Shown here piece after piece: positions 24,494 through 32,669 of a DNA stretch of 64,000 nt. The stretch lies in the NCBI RefSeq assembly GCF_900129495.1, contig NZ_FQVX01000001.1:620001-684000 (forward strand), read 5' to 3'. The position numbers were made by a program, and so were the translations under genes. Origin of the DNA: Geodermatophilus nigrescens (GTDB lineage: Bacteria > Actinomycetota > Actinomycetes > Mycobacteriales > Geodermatophilaceae). The notes beneath the pieces are model-generated. The model made no database searches. It saw only the letters and a program-made list of their open reading frames with translations, and was not told where the DNA came from. Numbering within the stretch: position 1 is the stretch's first letter; the number at the start of each line of letters is the position of its first letter.

Positions 24494-25942
24494 GTGAGCA
24501 CACCACGGACGGGAGCAACCGGGACGCAGCCCGCGGAGGTGGCGCCGACCGGGGAGCCGCCACGACCACGGGGACGGGTGCGCCGCCGAGCGTGGACGGG
24601 GGCGGCCGCGGCGCTGGTCGTCGTCCTGGTCGTCGTCCTGGTCGTCGCGCTGGTCGTCCAGGACGACGACCCGCCCGGGAGGAGCGCGGACGGGACCGGC
24701 GACACGGACACCGGCGGGGGCGGAGCGGGCGGTGTCCTGCCTCAGGAGGGCGTCGCACTGCTGGACCTGCCGCGGATCCCGTGGGAGGGTGGCCCGGAGT
24801 ACTGGTCCCGGTTCCCCGCCGCGGTCGCCGCCGGGTGGACCGACCCGTCCTTCTTCCCGGTCGTCGCCTGGTACGACGGCATCAGCTCGGACGAGGAGGT
24901 CCAGTACGACCGCGGGGTCGGCATCAACACCTACATCGGGATGGACGCCGCGACCCCGTACAGCCTCTTCGCCGACAACGGCGTCTTCTGGATGGGCTCA
25001 CGGCTGAACGAGTCCTTCCCCGAGGACGGTGCGAACTGGCCGGCGAGCTTCCTCGACGACGAGGTCGACGGACGGTTCACCCCCGAGGACGGGAGAGCGC
25101 ACCTCGAGCAGCTGAGGGAGGACCTCCCCCCGGACCGGCCCGCCTACGCGAACTTCACCCAGACCGTCGTCAGCACCGACATGTCCGACGCCGACGCCGA
25201 GGCCTACGTCAACGACTACAGCGACATCGTCTCGGTGGACATGTACTGGTACACGATCCCCTTCTGCGACCTACGGCCCTTCCGCGGCTCGGTGTACCTC
25301 CAGCCGATCCGTGAGGACACCTGCCGGACGGCGTCCAGCTACGGCGCGGTCGTGGAGATGCTCCGTGAGCGTGACGCCGCCGACGGCCGGCTGCAGGCGG
25401 TGTGGCAGTTCGTCGAACTCCTGAACGGAGGCCCGGGGGAGGGGCCGTTCACGGCGGAGATCGAGCCCGGTCAGCTGCAGGGCGCGGTGATGAGCTCGCT
25501 GATCAACGAGGCCCGGGGGATCGTCTGGTTCAACCAGTCCCTGAGCGGTCCCTGCCAGGGCGGCAACCTCATCCGCCTCTCCCAGGTGCAGCAGGACTTC
25601 TGCGGCGCCGAGCAGGTCGCGGCCGCCGCGGAGGTCAACGGCGTCGTGCGGGATCTGGCCGCCGTGCTCAACACGCAGTCCTACGAGTGGGACGCCGGCC
25701 CGGGGCTGGACACCATGCTCAAGGCGCACGACGGGTCGGCCTACCTCTTCGCGATGGTCGACGGGTCCCAGGACCCGGGGGAGCGCACCCTCCGACTGCC
25801 TCCGGGGGTCGAGGGCACCACGGCCGAGGTGTTGTTCGAGGACCGCTCGCTGCCGATCGACGACGGCGTCGTCGTGGACACCTTCGCTGAGGAGCACACC
25901 TGGCACGTCTACCGGGTGGCCCTCGCCGAGGACCAGCCGTGA
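24494..25942 (+). CDS. membrane-anchored glycoside-hydrolase-like protein, family not recognised
   Basis: 482 residues. A cytoplasmic Arg-rich tail, one very Val-rich helix (about 34-56), an Asp/Gly/Thr linker (57-76), then an extracytoplasmic domain that looks like a (beta/alpha)8 barrel: FPVVAWYDG, VGINTYIGMD, GVFWMGSRLN, RPAYANFTQT, IVSVDMYWYTIPFCD, LQAVWQFVELLNGG, ARGIVWFNQSLSG. A small beta domain follows (SAYLFAMVDGSQDPG). Asp in SVDMYWY and Glu in WQFVELL are placed as catalytic acids would be at strand ends. I infer a cell-surface glycosidase acting on the exported polymer, but I know no family name for it. GTG start with a GGGGGAGGGG RBS. Confidence 0.7.
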   Translation: MSTPRTGATGTQPAEVAPTGEPPRPRGRVRRRAWTGAAAALVVVLVVVLVVALVVQDDDPPGRSADGTGDTDTGGGGAGGVLPQEGVALLDLPRIPWEGGPEYWSRFPAAVAAGWTDPSFFPVVAWYDGISSDEEVQYDRGVGINTYIGMDAATPYSLFADNGVFWMGSRLNESFPEDGANWPASFLDDEVDGRFTPEDGRAHLEQLREDLPPDRPAYANFTQTVVSTDMSDADAEAYVNDYSDIVSVDMYWYTIPFCDLRPFRGSVYLQPIREDTCRTASSYGAVVEMLRERDAADGRLQAVWQFVELLNGGPGEGPFTAEIEPGQLQGAVMSSLINEARGIVWFNQSLSGPCQGGNLIRLSQVQQDFCGAEQVAAAAEVNGVVRDLAAVLNTQSYEWDAGPGLDTMLKAHDGSAYLFAMVDGSQDPGERTLRLPPGVEGTTAEVLFEDRSLPIDDGVVVDTFAEEHTWHVYRVALAEDQP

Positions 25943-26952
25943 CCGCGCCGGGTACGCACGCGCTGCTGACCCGCTTCAACCTCCCCTCCCGGGGGCACGA
26001 GAGCCTCGTCCGGGCACAGGAGGACTGGCTGCGGAACCGGGTGGAGCTCTTCGAGCGGCACTGTCTGCCGTCGGTCCTCGCCCAGACCCGGCAGGACTTC
26101 TCCTGGCTGGTCTACCTGGACCCCGCCAGCCCGCGGTGGCTCCTCGAGTGGGTGGACGGACACCGGCGCAGTGGCCACTTCACCGCGCTCTTCCGGGAGG
26201 AGGTGCCGCGTGCCGACCTCCTCGCCGACATCCGGGCGGCGGCCGGGCACCGTCCGGGTGACCTGCTGACCACCAACCTGGACAACGACGACGGACTGGC
26301 GCGGGACTTCGTCGCCCGCATCCAGGACGCCGCCGTCCCCTCGGCACGAGCGGCGCTCTACGTCGGCGACGGCCTGATCGTCCGCGGGGACCGGGTGTAC
26401 CGACGCCTCGACCGGTACAACGCCTTCTGCTCGGTGCGCGAGAGCTGGGACGCCCCGGTCACCTGCTGGTCGGACTGGCACACGGGGTTGGCCGACCACA
26501 TGCCCGCCGTCGTCCTGCGCGGTGACCCGGGTTGGCTGCAGGTCGTCCACGGCGGCAACGTGAGCAACCGCGTCCGAGGCCGTCGCACTCGGCCCTCCGC
26601 CCACGCCGCCGCCTTCCCGGGGTTGCCGGAGGACCTGCCCGACCCGGGACGGGGGGCACTGACGGCCGACGCGCTGGCCGCCGGCCCGGTCCGCGCGGTC
26701 AGGGAGGGCGGCCGGGCAGCCGCGAAGTCGGTGGTGCACGCAGTCCTCGGGCGCGAGGCGCTGGACCGCGTCAAGTACGCCGCGGCGACCGTGCGCCACC
26801 GGTCCCGGAGTCAGGAGACGGCGGGCGCGAACCCGGTGACGTCGTCCGCGAGCGCCCGTATGTTGCCGGTCGACGGGGCCGCCGGGCTCCCGAACAGGGA
26901 GAACGGCGTCGCGGACCCGGTGGGAGGACGACAGGACGGCGGGCGCCCATGA
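25939..26952 (+). CDS. putative rhamnosyltransferase (Rhamno_transf family)
   Basis: 337 residues. LLTRFNLPSRG at the start, then LFERHCLPSVLAQTRQDFSW and LVYLDPASPRWL, and a DxDD-type acceptor/metal motif in TNLDNDDGLARDF, all match the family annotated as putative rhamnosyl transferase (PF11316 by memory). The C-terminal 70 residues are low-complexity and probably disordered. It overlaps the preceding and following genes by four bases each, so it is part of the 24494-30241 operon. Sugar specificity is taken from the family name only. Confidence 0.82.
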   Translation: MTAPGTHALLTRFNLPSRGHESLVRAQEDWLRNRVELFERHCLPSVLAQTRQDFSWLVYLDPASPRWLLEWVDGHRRSGHFTALFREEVPRADLLADIRAAAGHRPGDLLTTNLDNDDGLARDFVARIQDAAVPSARAALYVGDGLIVRGDRVYRRLDRYNAFCSVRESWDAPVTCWSDWHTGLADHMPAVVLRGDPGWLQVVHGGNVSNRVRGRRTRPSAHAAAFPGLPEDLPDPGRGALTADALAAGPVRAVREGGRAAAKSVVHAVLGREALDRVKYAAATVRHRSRSQETAGANPVTSSASARMLPVDGAAGLPNRENGVADPVGGRQDGGRP

Positions 26953-27947
26953 GTCGGACCGTGGTGCACACCGTGCAGGCGCGCGGGGCGGCGGAGGGCT
27001 CCGCGCCCGACCCTCGCCTCGACTGCGTCCTGGTGGTCGTCACCTACCGCAGCGCCAGTGACCTGCCGGGGCTGCTCGACTCGGTCCCGGGTGCCCTCGG
27101 GGGGCTGCGGGCCGAGGTGCTCGTCGTCGACAACGCCTCGGACGACGACGTCGCCGGCGTCGTCGCGGGCCGGCCGGGCGCCCACCTGCTGCGCGCCGGT
27201 GCCAACCTCGGCTACGCAGGAGCCATCAACCTCGCGCTGGACCGGATGCCCCCGGCTCGGTGGGTCGCCGTCCTCAACCCCGACCTCACCCTCGCGCCGG
27301 GGTCGCTGGCGACGCTGGTCGCGTGTGGCGAACGCACCGGTGCGGGCGCGGTGGTGCCCGCGTTGCTCGATGGCGAGGGGCATCGCTCCGCGTCCCTGCG
27401 GCGGGAGCCGACGGTCCGGCGGGCACTGGGGGAGGCGCTGCTGGGGGACCTCCTGCCGAGCCGACCCGACTGGGCCGCCGAACTGGTGCGCGACCCGGTG
27501 GACTACGCGAGCGAGCACCCCGTCGAGTGGGCCACCGGCGCGGTCGTCCTGATCCGGGGTGAGGCGCTGTCCAGGGTCGGTCACTGGGACCCGCGCTTCT
27601 TCCTCTACTCCGAGGAGACCGACTACCTGCGCCGTCTCCGGGAGGTCGGCCTCGCCGTGTGGTTCACGCCGGCAGCCGTCGCCCGGCACCGGGGCGGGGG
27701 CTCGGGGCAGTCCCCGGACCTCGTGGCGCTGCTGGTCGTCAACCGGGTCCGCTACGCCCTCAAGTGGCACGGCCGGCCCGCTGCCGCAGCCATGGCGGGG
27801 GTCTCGCTCCTGCACTGCGTCCTGCGGCTGGGGGACCCGGGCCACCGCCGGGCGCTCCGCGCACTGCTGTCGCCGCGGAGCCGGGACCGCCTCCCCGGGG
27901 CCTCCCGGTCGTGGTCCTCGGCTCCCGGTGCCAGGAGCGGCACGTGA
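26949..27947 (+). CDS. glycosyltransferase family 2 (rhamnosyltransferase-like)
   Basis: 332 residues, GT-A fold. LVVVTYRSASDLPGLLDSV, EVLVVDNASDDDV, NLGYAGAINLAL and VAVLNPDLTLAPGSL give the nucleotide-binding site, with NPD taking the place of DxD as in rhamnosyl- and related inverting enzymes. WATGAVVLIRGEAL and FFLYSEETDYLRRLREVGL carry the acceptor-side EEXD catalytic motif. ATG at 26949 overlaps the previous stop (ATGA). It probably extends the lipid-linked oligosaccharide in the cytoplasm. Confidence 0.9.
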   Translation: MSRTVVHTVQARGAAEGSAPDPRLDCVLVVVTYRSASDLPGLLDSVPGALGGLRAEVLVVDNASDDDVAGVVAGRPGAHLLRAGANLGYAGAINLALDRMPPARWVAVLNPDLTLAPGSLATLVACGERTGAGAVVPALLDGEGHRSASLRREPTVRRALGEALLGDLLPSRPDWAAELVRDPVDYASEHPVEWATGAVVLIRGEALSRVGHWDPRFFLYSEETDYLRRLREVGLAVWFTPAAVARHRGGGSGQSPDLVALLVVNRVRYALKWHGRPAAAAMAGVSLLHCVLRLGDPGHRRALRALLSPRSRDRLPGASRSWSSAPGARSGT

Positions 27948-29371
27948 GGGTCCCAACGACCGGGGACGCGGCCGGGACTCGGTCGACCGCGCTCGCTGCC
28001 GCATCCACCGGTGCCCGTCGTCGTGCCCGGGTGGACGTCATGCCGGCATCCCCGGTCCGGGTCCGCGAGCGGCAGGCCACGCTGTTGCTCAGCGCCTACG
28101 CGATCACGCTGTTCGTCTTCCCGTCCGACCTGGTGCTGAGGGTCGTCGGGGGCCAGGGCTACGTGGCCGGCCTGCTCGCCCTCACGCTGTTCTTCCTCTG
28201 GGTCGCATCGACGCTGGTGGGAGCGCACGACCCGCTCGCGGTCCGTCACCCGACCCGTGCAGCCCTGGCCTACTTCGCCGTCACCGGCCTGGCGTGCTGG
28301 GCGCTGACGCCCTTCCACGGCCTGGACGCCACGCAGCAGCTGGCGGCCGATCGCTGGATCATGATGCTGGCCGGGACGGCGGGCGTGGTCCTCGTGGCGG
28401 CCGAGGGCCTCGGACGCCTCGCCAACCTGATGACGGTCCTGCGGATGGCGGTGTACGGGGCCGCGTTCTGCGCGTTCGTCGCCGTCCTGCAGTGGTTGTT
28501 CACCCTCGACCTGAGCGGTCCGATCCGCCGGCTGCTGCCGGGCTTCTCGGTCGACGGCACGCTGAGCGTCTGGCAGGCCCGCGGCGCACTCCAGCGGGTG
28601 TTCGGCACCGCGATGCACCCCATCGAGCTGGGCGTCGTGGCCGGCATGCTGCTCCCGCTGGCCATCGTGCTCGCCGTCCACGACCGGCCGCGCAACGGCA
28701 TCTCGCGGTGGCTCCCCGTGCTGCTGATCGGCCTGGCCATCCCCGCCTCGGTCTCGCGTTCGGCGGTCCTGGCCGCGCTCGTGTCGTCGGTGGTCCTGGT
28801 GCTCTGCCTGCCGGCGCGGCCGCGGGTCACCGCGCTGGTGCTGTTGCCGGCCAGTGCCTTCGCCATCGGGATCGCCCGGCCGGGCTATCTGCGGACGCTC
28901 GCGGAGTTCATCGGTGCGGGGAGCGCCGACACCTCGGTGTCGAGTCGGCTCGAGGACTACCCCCTGGTGGCGCGGTTGGTCGCCGAGCACCCGTGGACGG
29001 GGCTGGGTGGCGGGACCTACCTGCCGGCCGACCTCCTGGCGGTCCTGGACAACCAGTTCCTGAAGAGCGCGATCGAGCTGGGCCTGGTCGGCATGACCGG
29101 ACTGCTGGTCTTCCTCACGGTCCCGGTGCTGACCGCGCTCGGCGCTCGGCTCCGCTCTCGCGATCCGGACCTGCGGGCGGTCGCGGCTGCGCTGGCCGGT
29201 GCCGGCCTGGCCGGGGCGGTCTGCGCCGCGACCTTCGACGCCTTCTCGTTCAACATGTTCGTCGGTGTGCAGGCGCTGGTGACCGGGTGCGCGGGTGCGT
29301 GCTGGGTGCTCTCGCGCCGCGAGGCTGACGCGCTCGAGCCCACCGAACCCGAAGCCTCCCGAGGAGACTGA
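27944..29371 (+). CDS. O-antigen polymerase-like membrane protein (second copy)
   Basis: 475 residues with about eleven or twelve membrane helices after a 45-residue polar N-terminus. Features of the Wzy/ligase family are the large periplasmic loop near the C-terminal half (ADTSVSSRLEDYPLVARLV, then HPWTGLGGGTYLPADLL and DNQFLKSAIELGLVGM), in which the conserved Arg, His and Gly-rich turn occur in the usual order. GTG at 27944 has AGGAG seven bases upstream and overlaps the GT2 stop. The Wzz gene follows three bases after its stop, so polymerase and length regulator form a pair. Confidence 0.82.
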   Translation: MRVPTTGDAAGTRSTALAAASTGARRRARVDVMPASPVRVRERQATLLLSAYAITLFVFPSDLVLRVVGGQGYVAGLLALTLFFLWVASTLVGAHDPLAVRHPTRAALAYFAVTGLACWALTPFHGLDATQQLAADRWIMMLAGTAGVVLVAAEGLGRLANLMTVLRMAVYGAAFCAFVAVLQWLFTLDLSGPIRRLLPGFSVDGTLSVWQARGALQRVFGTAMHPIELGVVAGMLLPLAIVLAVHDRPRNGISRWLPVLLIGLAIPASVSRSAVLAALVSSVVLVLCLPARPRVTALVLLPASAFAIGIARPGYLRTLAEFIGAGSADTSVSSRLEDYPLVARLVAEHPWTGLGGGTYLPADLLAVLDNQFLKSAIELGLVGMTGLLVFLTVPVLTALGARLRSRDPDLRAVAAALAGAGLAGAVCAATFDAFSFNMFVGVQALVTGCAGACWVLSRREADALEPTEPEASRGD

Positions 29372-29374
29372 CCC

Positions 29375-30241
29375 GTGGACATCTTCGCCATCCTGCGCTC
29401 GATCCGGCGCCACTGGCTCGTGACGGCCCTGGTCGTGGTGCTCACGGGCGTCGCCAGCGCCTGGTTGCTCCTCGTCATGCCGCGTGACTACGAGGCGCGC
29501 GCCTCCTTCGTGCTCGTGAACCCCGCCCCAGCCCCGAGCGACGCCCAGATCGAGCGGGACCCCACGCTCGCGGGGATCAACCGCAACAACCCGTACCTGC
29601 GGTTCGCCAACGAGGGCACGGTGGGTCAGGTCCTGTCGGCCCGTGTCGGTGGAGGGACGGTGCGCGAGGCGTTGGTCGCCCAGGGCGCGGACGCCGGCTA
29701 CACGATCGGCCCGTCCCCGACCTCCGCCCAGATCGTGGACCTGGTGGGCACGGGCTCCAGTGCCGCGGAGGCCGAGACGACCCTGGCTCTCGTCAGCGCC
29801 CGCATGGAGGCCGAGCTGGTCGCACTGCAGAAGGTCTACGACGCGGACGAGAGCGCGCTCATCAAGCCGCTGCCCGTGGCCGAGCCGACGCCCGGGCACG
29901 TCGTCGTCTCGGGCACGATCCGCTCGCTGGTCGGCATCGTGGGCGCCGGTGTCATCCTGCTGTTCGCCGCCATCTCGATCGCCGAGGGTCGTTCGGCACT
30001 GCGACGCGAGGAGGCCCGCAAGGGGCGCCACGAGGCTCCCGAGGACGACGGGACCGAGTCGTCCGCGTCGGTCGTGGCGCCCCGGACCGACGTCCCGGTG
30101 ACCGCCGCGGTCCCCGGGCCCCGGCCGGAGCCGGCCGTCGAGGTCCCCGCTCCGTCACCGGCGCGGCTCGACTCCCGCGAGGACGAGCCCGTCGCACCGG
30201 ACCGGCGGCCGCAGCCGGCCGGGGCACGGGCGGACGGCTAG
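29375..30241 (+). CDS. Wzz-type chain-length determinant (second copy, no kinase domain)
   Basis: 288 residues. MDIFAILRSIRRHWLVTALV leads into TM1 (about 14-34), the ectodomain starts DYEARASFVLVNPAP, and TM2 is at about 187-208 after the loop PVAEPTPGHVVVSG. The last 80 residues are Pro/Glu/Arg-rich and probably disordered, with no Walker motif. Partner of the polymerase at 27944; it should set chain length. The GTG start three bases after the polymerase stop has little room for an independent RBS, suggesting translational coupling. Confidence 0.85.
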   Translation: MDIFAILRSIRRHWLVTALVVVLTGVASAWLLLVMPRDYEARASFVLVNPAPAPSDAQIERDPTLAGINRNNPYLRFANEGTVGQVLSARVGGGTVREALVAQGADAGYTIGPSPTSAQIVDLVGTGSSAAEAETTLALVSARMEAELVALQKVYDADESALIKPLPVAEPTPGHVVVSGTIRSLVGIVGAGVILLFAAISIAEGRSALRREEARKGRHEAPEDDGTESSASVVAPRTDVPVTAAVPGPRPEPAVEVPAPSPARLDSREDEPVAPDRRPQPAGARADG

Positions 30242-30278
30242 ACGGCCTCCGGCCGAGCTGCCGGCGTCGTCCTCCTGC

Positions 30279-31478
30279 TCAGATCCGGGTCGGGACCTCG
30301 GCGCGCTCGATCAGCGTGGAGGCGCGGGAGTCCCACGAGCAGCCCAGGACGGACCGTCGCCGGGCCTCCGGCGTCGACGGGCCGCCGTCGGCGAGCGTCC
30401 GGCGGACCGCCGCCACGAAGTCGTCCGGCGTGTGGGCGACCCGCACCCGGTCGCGGTAGTCGGCGAGTTCGGCGAAGTCCGTGCTCACCACCGGCAGCCC
30501 GAGGGCCAGGTACTCCTTGAGCTTGATCGGGTTGGCGTGCGCGATCCAGGTGTTGTCCTGCCACGGCATGACCGCCACGTCGAACGCCGAGCCGTAGGCC
30601 GGGATCGACTCGTACGGCCGCGGGCCGAGCCAGTGCACGTTCGGGTAGCGGTCGAAGCGGCCCATCGGGTGGTTCGCGTCACCGATGAGCACCAGAGAGG
30701 CCTCGGGCAGCTCGGCCGCCAGGCGCTCGAGCAGGTCGAAGTCGACGACGAAGTCGTCGAGGGCGCCGTAGAAGCCGATGCGCGGCCCCGGGACGTCCCG
30801 GATGTCGGCCGGCCACTCCTCGTGTGGCCGCCGCCGGAAGTGACCGACGTCGACGCCGTGGTCCAGGAAGTGCCGGCGTGGGCCGGTGTGGGGCTCCTCC
30901 TCTTGCATCAGCGCGCGGCTGACGTAGAGGACGTGGTCGGCGTTCTGCAGCAGCTGGTTCTCCAGGGCGGCGATGGAACGCGTGTCGGCCTCGGGGAACG
31001 CCGAGTGCCGGTCCGACCGGTTGAAGACCAGGGAGCTGCGGCGCATCGGGCGGACCACGTCCCAGGCGGTCGGCACCGTCACGACGACCACCGGATCGCG
31101 CATGCCGAGCCACCACATCGTCGCGCGGACCTGGGCGCGCACGGCGAGTGCACCCCATCGCCGGGCCCGTTCGGAGCCGTAGAAGGGCAGGGGGAGTGGG
31201 GAGACGACGTGGAAGCCCGGCAGGTCGGGCAGCGGGCGGCGGACCAGCCGGGCCACGCTGCGGAGCTTGCGGGCCAGCCGGCGGGTCACGTGCGTGCTGA
31301 CACCGGGACGCGGCATCCGCATGCCGATGCTGTTGACCACCAGGACCTTCCGCTCGCGGGCCACCGAGCGCATGAGCTGGAAGTCCGAGTGGGCCTGGTT
31401 GTGGTACCACCAGTCCTGGGCCGCGAAGCAGACGTAGTCGGGCCCGGCACCGGGGTGGGACGCCGGGCGGCGTCTCAC
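30279..31478 (-). CDS. glycosyltransferase, GT-B fold
   Basis: 399 residues from a GTG that overlaps the WecG stop (GTGA). The N-terminal half reads DYVCFAAQDWWYHNQAHSDF and VLVVNSIGMRMPRPG; the donor half has RIGFYGALDDFVVDFDLLER, SLVLIGDANHP, VHWLGPRPYESIPAY and the diagnostic ANPIKLKEYLALGLPVV with the nucleotide-binding Glu. DHGVDVGHF marks the interdomain region. Similar proteins are often listed as GT1/GT4 in capsule loci. It forms a two-gene operon with the WecG-like enzyme and converges on the Wzz gene 37 bases away. Confidence 0.87.
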   Translation of the reverse strand: MRRRPASHPGAGPDYVCFAAQDWWYHNQAHSDFQLMRSVARERKVLVVNSIGMRMPRPGVSTHVTRRLARKLRSVARLVRRPLPDLPGFHVVSPLPLPFYGSERARRWGALAVRAQVRATMWWLGMRDPVVVVTVPTAWDVVRPMRRSSLVFNRSDRHSAFPEADTRSIAALENQLLQNADHVLYVSRALMQEEEPHTGPRRHFLDHGVDVGHFRRRPHEEWPADIRDVPGPRIGFYGALDDFVVDFDLLERLAAELPEASLVLIGDANHPMGRFDRYPNVHWLGPRPYESIPAYGSAFDVAVMPWQDNTWIAHANPIKLKEYLALGLPVVSTDFAELADYRDRVRVAHTPDDFVAAVRRTLADGGPSTPEARRRSVLGCSWDSRASTLIERAEVPTRI

Positions 31479-32386
31479 CGTCGCACCGCTTCGGGCCCGT
31501 CGGACAGGGGCGCCCGCGCCGACGGGATCCGAGGGACCGGGGCGGGACGGGTGGCGAACCCGAGGGCGGCCGCGCGGGTCAGCAGGTCCAGGGCGAACGG
31601 GAGGTCCTCGACGAGGTACCGCCGCGCCAGCCGCCGCGGCTCCAGCACGAGTCGGTGCACCCACTCGGCGCCCATCCGCTGGACGAGCCCCGGAGCCCTC
31701 CGGAACTGGCCGGCGGCGAAGGGGATGCCGGCCCCACAGCCGAGCAGCCAGGCCTCCGGCAGCAGGGGACGGAGGAGCGTGATGAGCCGCTCCTGCTTGG
31801 GGAAGCCCAGTCCGACGAGGACCAGGTCCGGACGGGCCGCGACGACGCGGTCGACCACCGCGGCGAGCTGGTCCTCGTCCCGGTCGAACCCGTAGGGCGG
31901 GGAGTCGGTCCCCGCCACGACGGTGCCGGGGAAGCGCTCCGTGAGCGCGGTCGCCGCGGCCTCCGGGACCCCGGGATCGCCGCCGAGGAGGTAGATCGAG
32001 TGACCGGTCAGGGCCGCGGCCTCGGCCAGCGTCCCGACCAGGGACGCCCCGGTGACGCGTTCGGGCAGGGGATCGCCGGCCAGGCGCGACGCCCACACCA
32101 GCGGCATGCCGTCGGCCACGGCGATCGTGGCCGATGCCACCAGCCGTGCGAGGTCGGGATCACGAGCCACCCTGCGCAGGATGTCCACGTTGACGGTGAC
32201 GATCCAGCCACCTTCGTCGTGCGCCCAGCCGGCGACCATCTGCTCCACCACGGCGGCCTCCGTCAGGGCCGCGATGCCCGCGCCACCGACGGTGCACGAG
32301 CGGACCGTCGCGGCGATGGCAGCGTCGAGGACCTCGGTGCTCTGGTCGAGGTCGCTCCGGGGAGTGGGGATGCTGACGCTCGTCAT
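31475..32386 (-). CDS. WecG/TagA/CpsF-family glycosyltransferase
   Basis: 303 residues from the ATG at 32386 (a GTG at 32425 would add 13). Family signatures: TVNVDILRRVARDPDLARLV, ADGMPLVWASRLAGDPLPER with the catalytic Asp, RVTGASLVGTLAEAA, IYLLGGDPGVPEAAA, LVLVGLGFPKQERLI and GCGAGIPFAAGQFRRAPG. Members transfer N-acetylmannosamine or glucose-type sugars to a lipid-linked first sugar. The N-terminal 45 residues and the tail after about 270 are extra to the usual 240-residue core. Divergent from mfd; marks the right end of the polysaccharide locus. Confidence 0.9.
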   Translation of the reverse strand: MTSVSIPTPRSDLDQSTEVLDAAIAATVRSCTVGGAGIAALTEAAVVEQMVAGWAHDEGGWIVTVNVDILRRVARDPDLARLVASATIAVADGMPLVWASRLAGDPLPERVTGASLVGTLAEAAALTGHSIYLLGGDPGVPEAAATALTERFPGTVVAGTDSPPYGFDRDEDQLAAVVDRVVAARPDLVLVGLGFPKQERLITLLRPLLPEAWLLGCGAGIPFAAGQFRRAPGLVQRMGAEWVHRLVLEPRRLARRYLVEDLPFALDLLTRAAALGFATRPAPVPRIPSARAPLSDGPEAVRR

Positions 32387-32512
32387 GCCGCCAGAGCGTG
32401 TCGGCGCGTCCAGGGCTGGTGTCACTCCATCGACGCGGCGGGGAGTCGCGGTCGCGTGTCCTCGCGGAGAGTCACGAGACGGTGATCACAGGGCAGCCGC
32501 TCGCCGCGTTGA

Positions 32513-32562
32513 ACTGCACAGATGCAGTCCGATGTGTTGACCCTCCGTGATGAACGCTCATC
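32513..32562. promoter_or_regulatory. two inverted repeats around a TTGACC box upstream of mfd
   Basis: ACTGCA-N4-TGCAGT (32513-32528) and GATGA-N4-TCATC (32549-32562) flank TTGACC at 32537-32542, within the 283-base divergent region before mfd. The arrangement suggests operators over a promoter, but the downstream hexamer (TCATCG at 32560) is a poor -10 box. Neither repeat resembles the actinobacterial LexA box. Confidence 0.35.
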
Positions 32563-32597
32563 GTTCTCCGCCGCAGGCGACGCACCCGAGCGGCGTC

Positions 32598-32603
32598 TAG
32601 CCT
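32598..32603 (+). promoter_or_regulatory. candidate -10 box (TAGCCT) for mfd
   Basis: TAGCCT sits 66 bases upstream of the mfd GTG and fits TAnnnT. The leader would then be about 60 bases and would include the AGGAAG ribosome-binding site at 32658. No -35 is evident at the expected distance. Confidence 0.4.
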
Positions 32604-32669
32604 GGGAGGGGGCCTGCGCCGCACTCGGCGGCACCTTGCGCGGGCCGTCGTCCCCAGGAGGAAGTCCCC

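Noticed and set aside
24429-24758. N-terminal extension of the minus-strand glycosyltransferase
   Set aside because: It would overlap the divergent gene and encodes Arg/Pro-rich sequence unlike any glycosyltransferase N-terminus.
1-32425. Genomic island or phage origin of the polysaccharide locus
   Set aside because: No integrase, transposase, tRNA-flanked attachment site or clear change in base composition was seen within the window.
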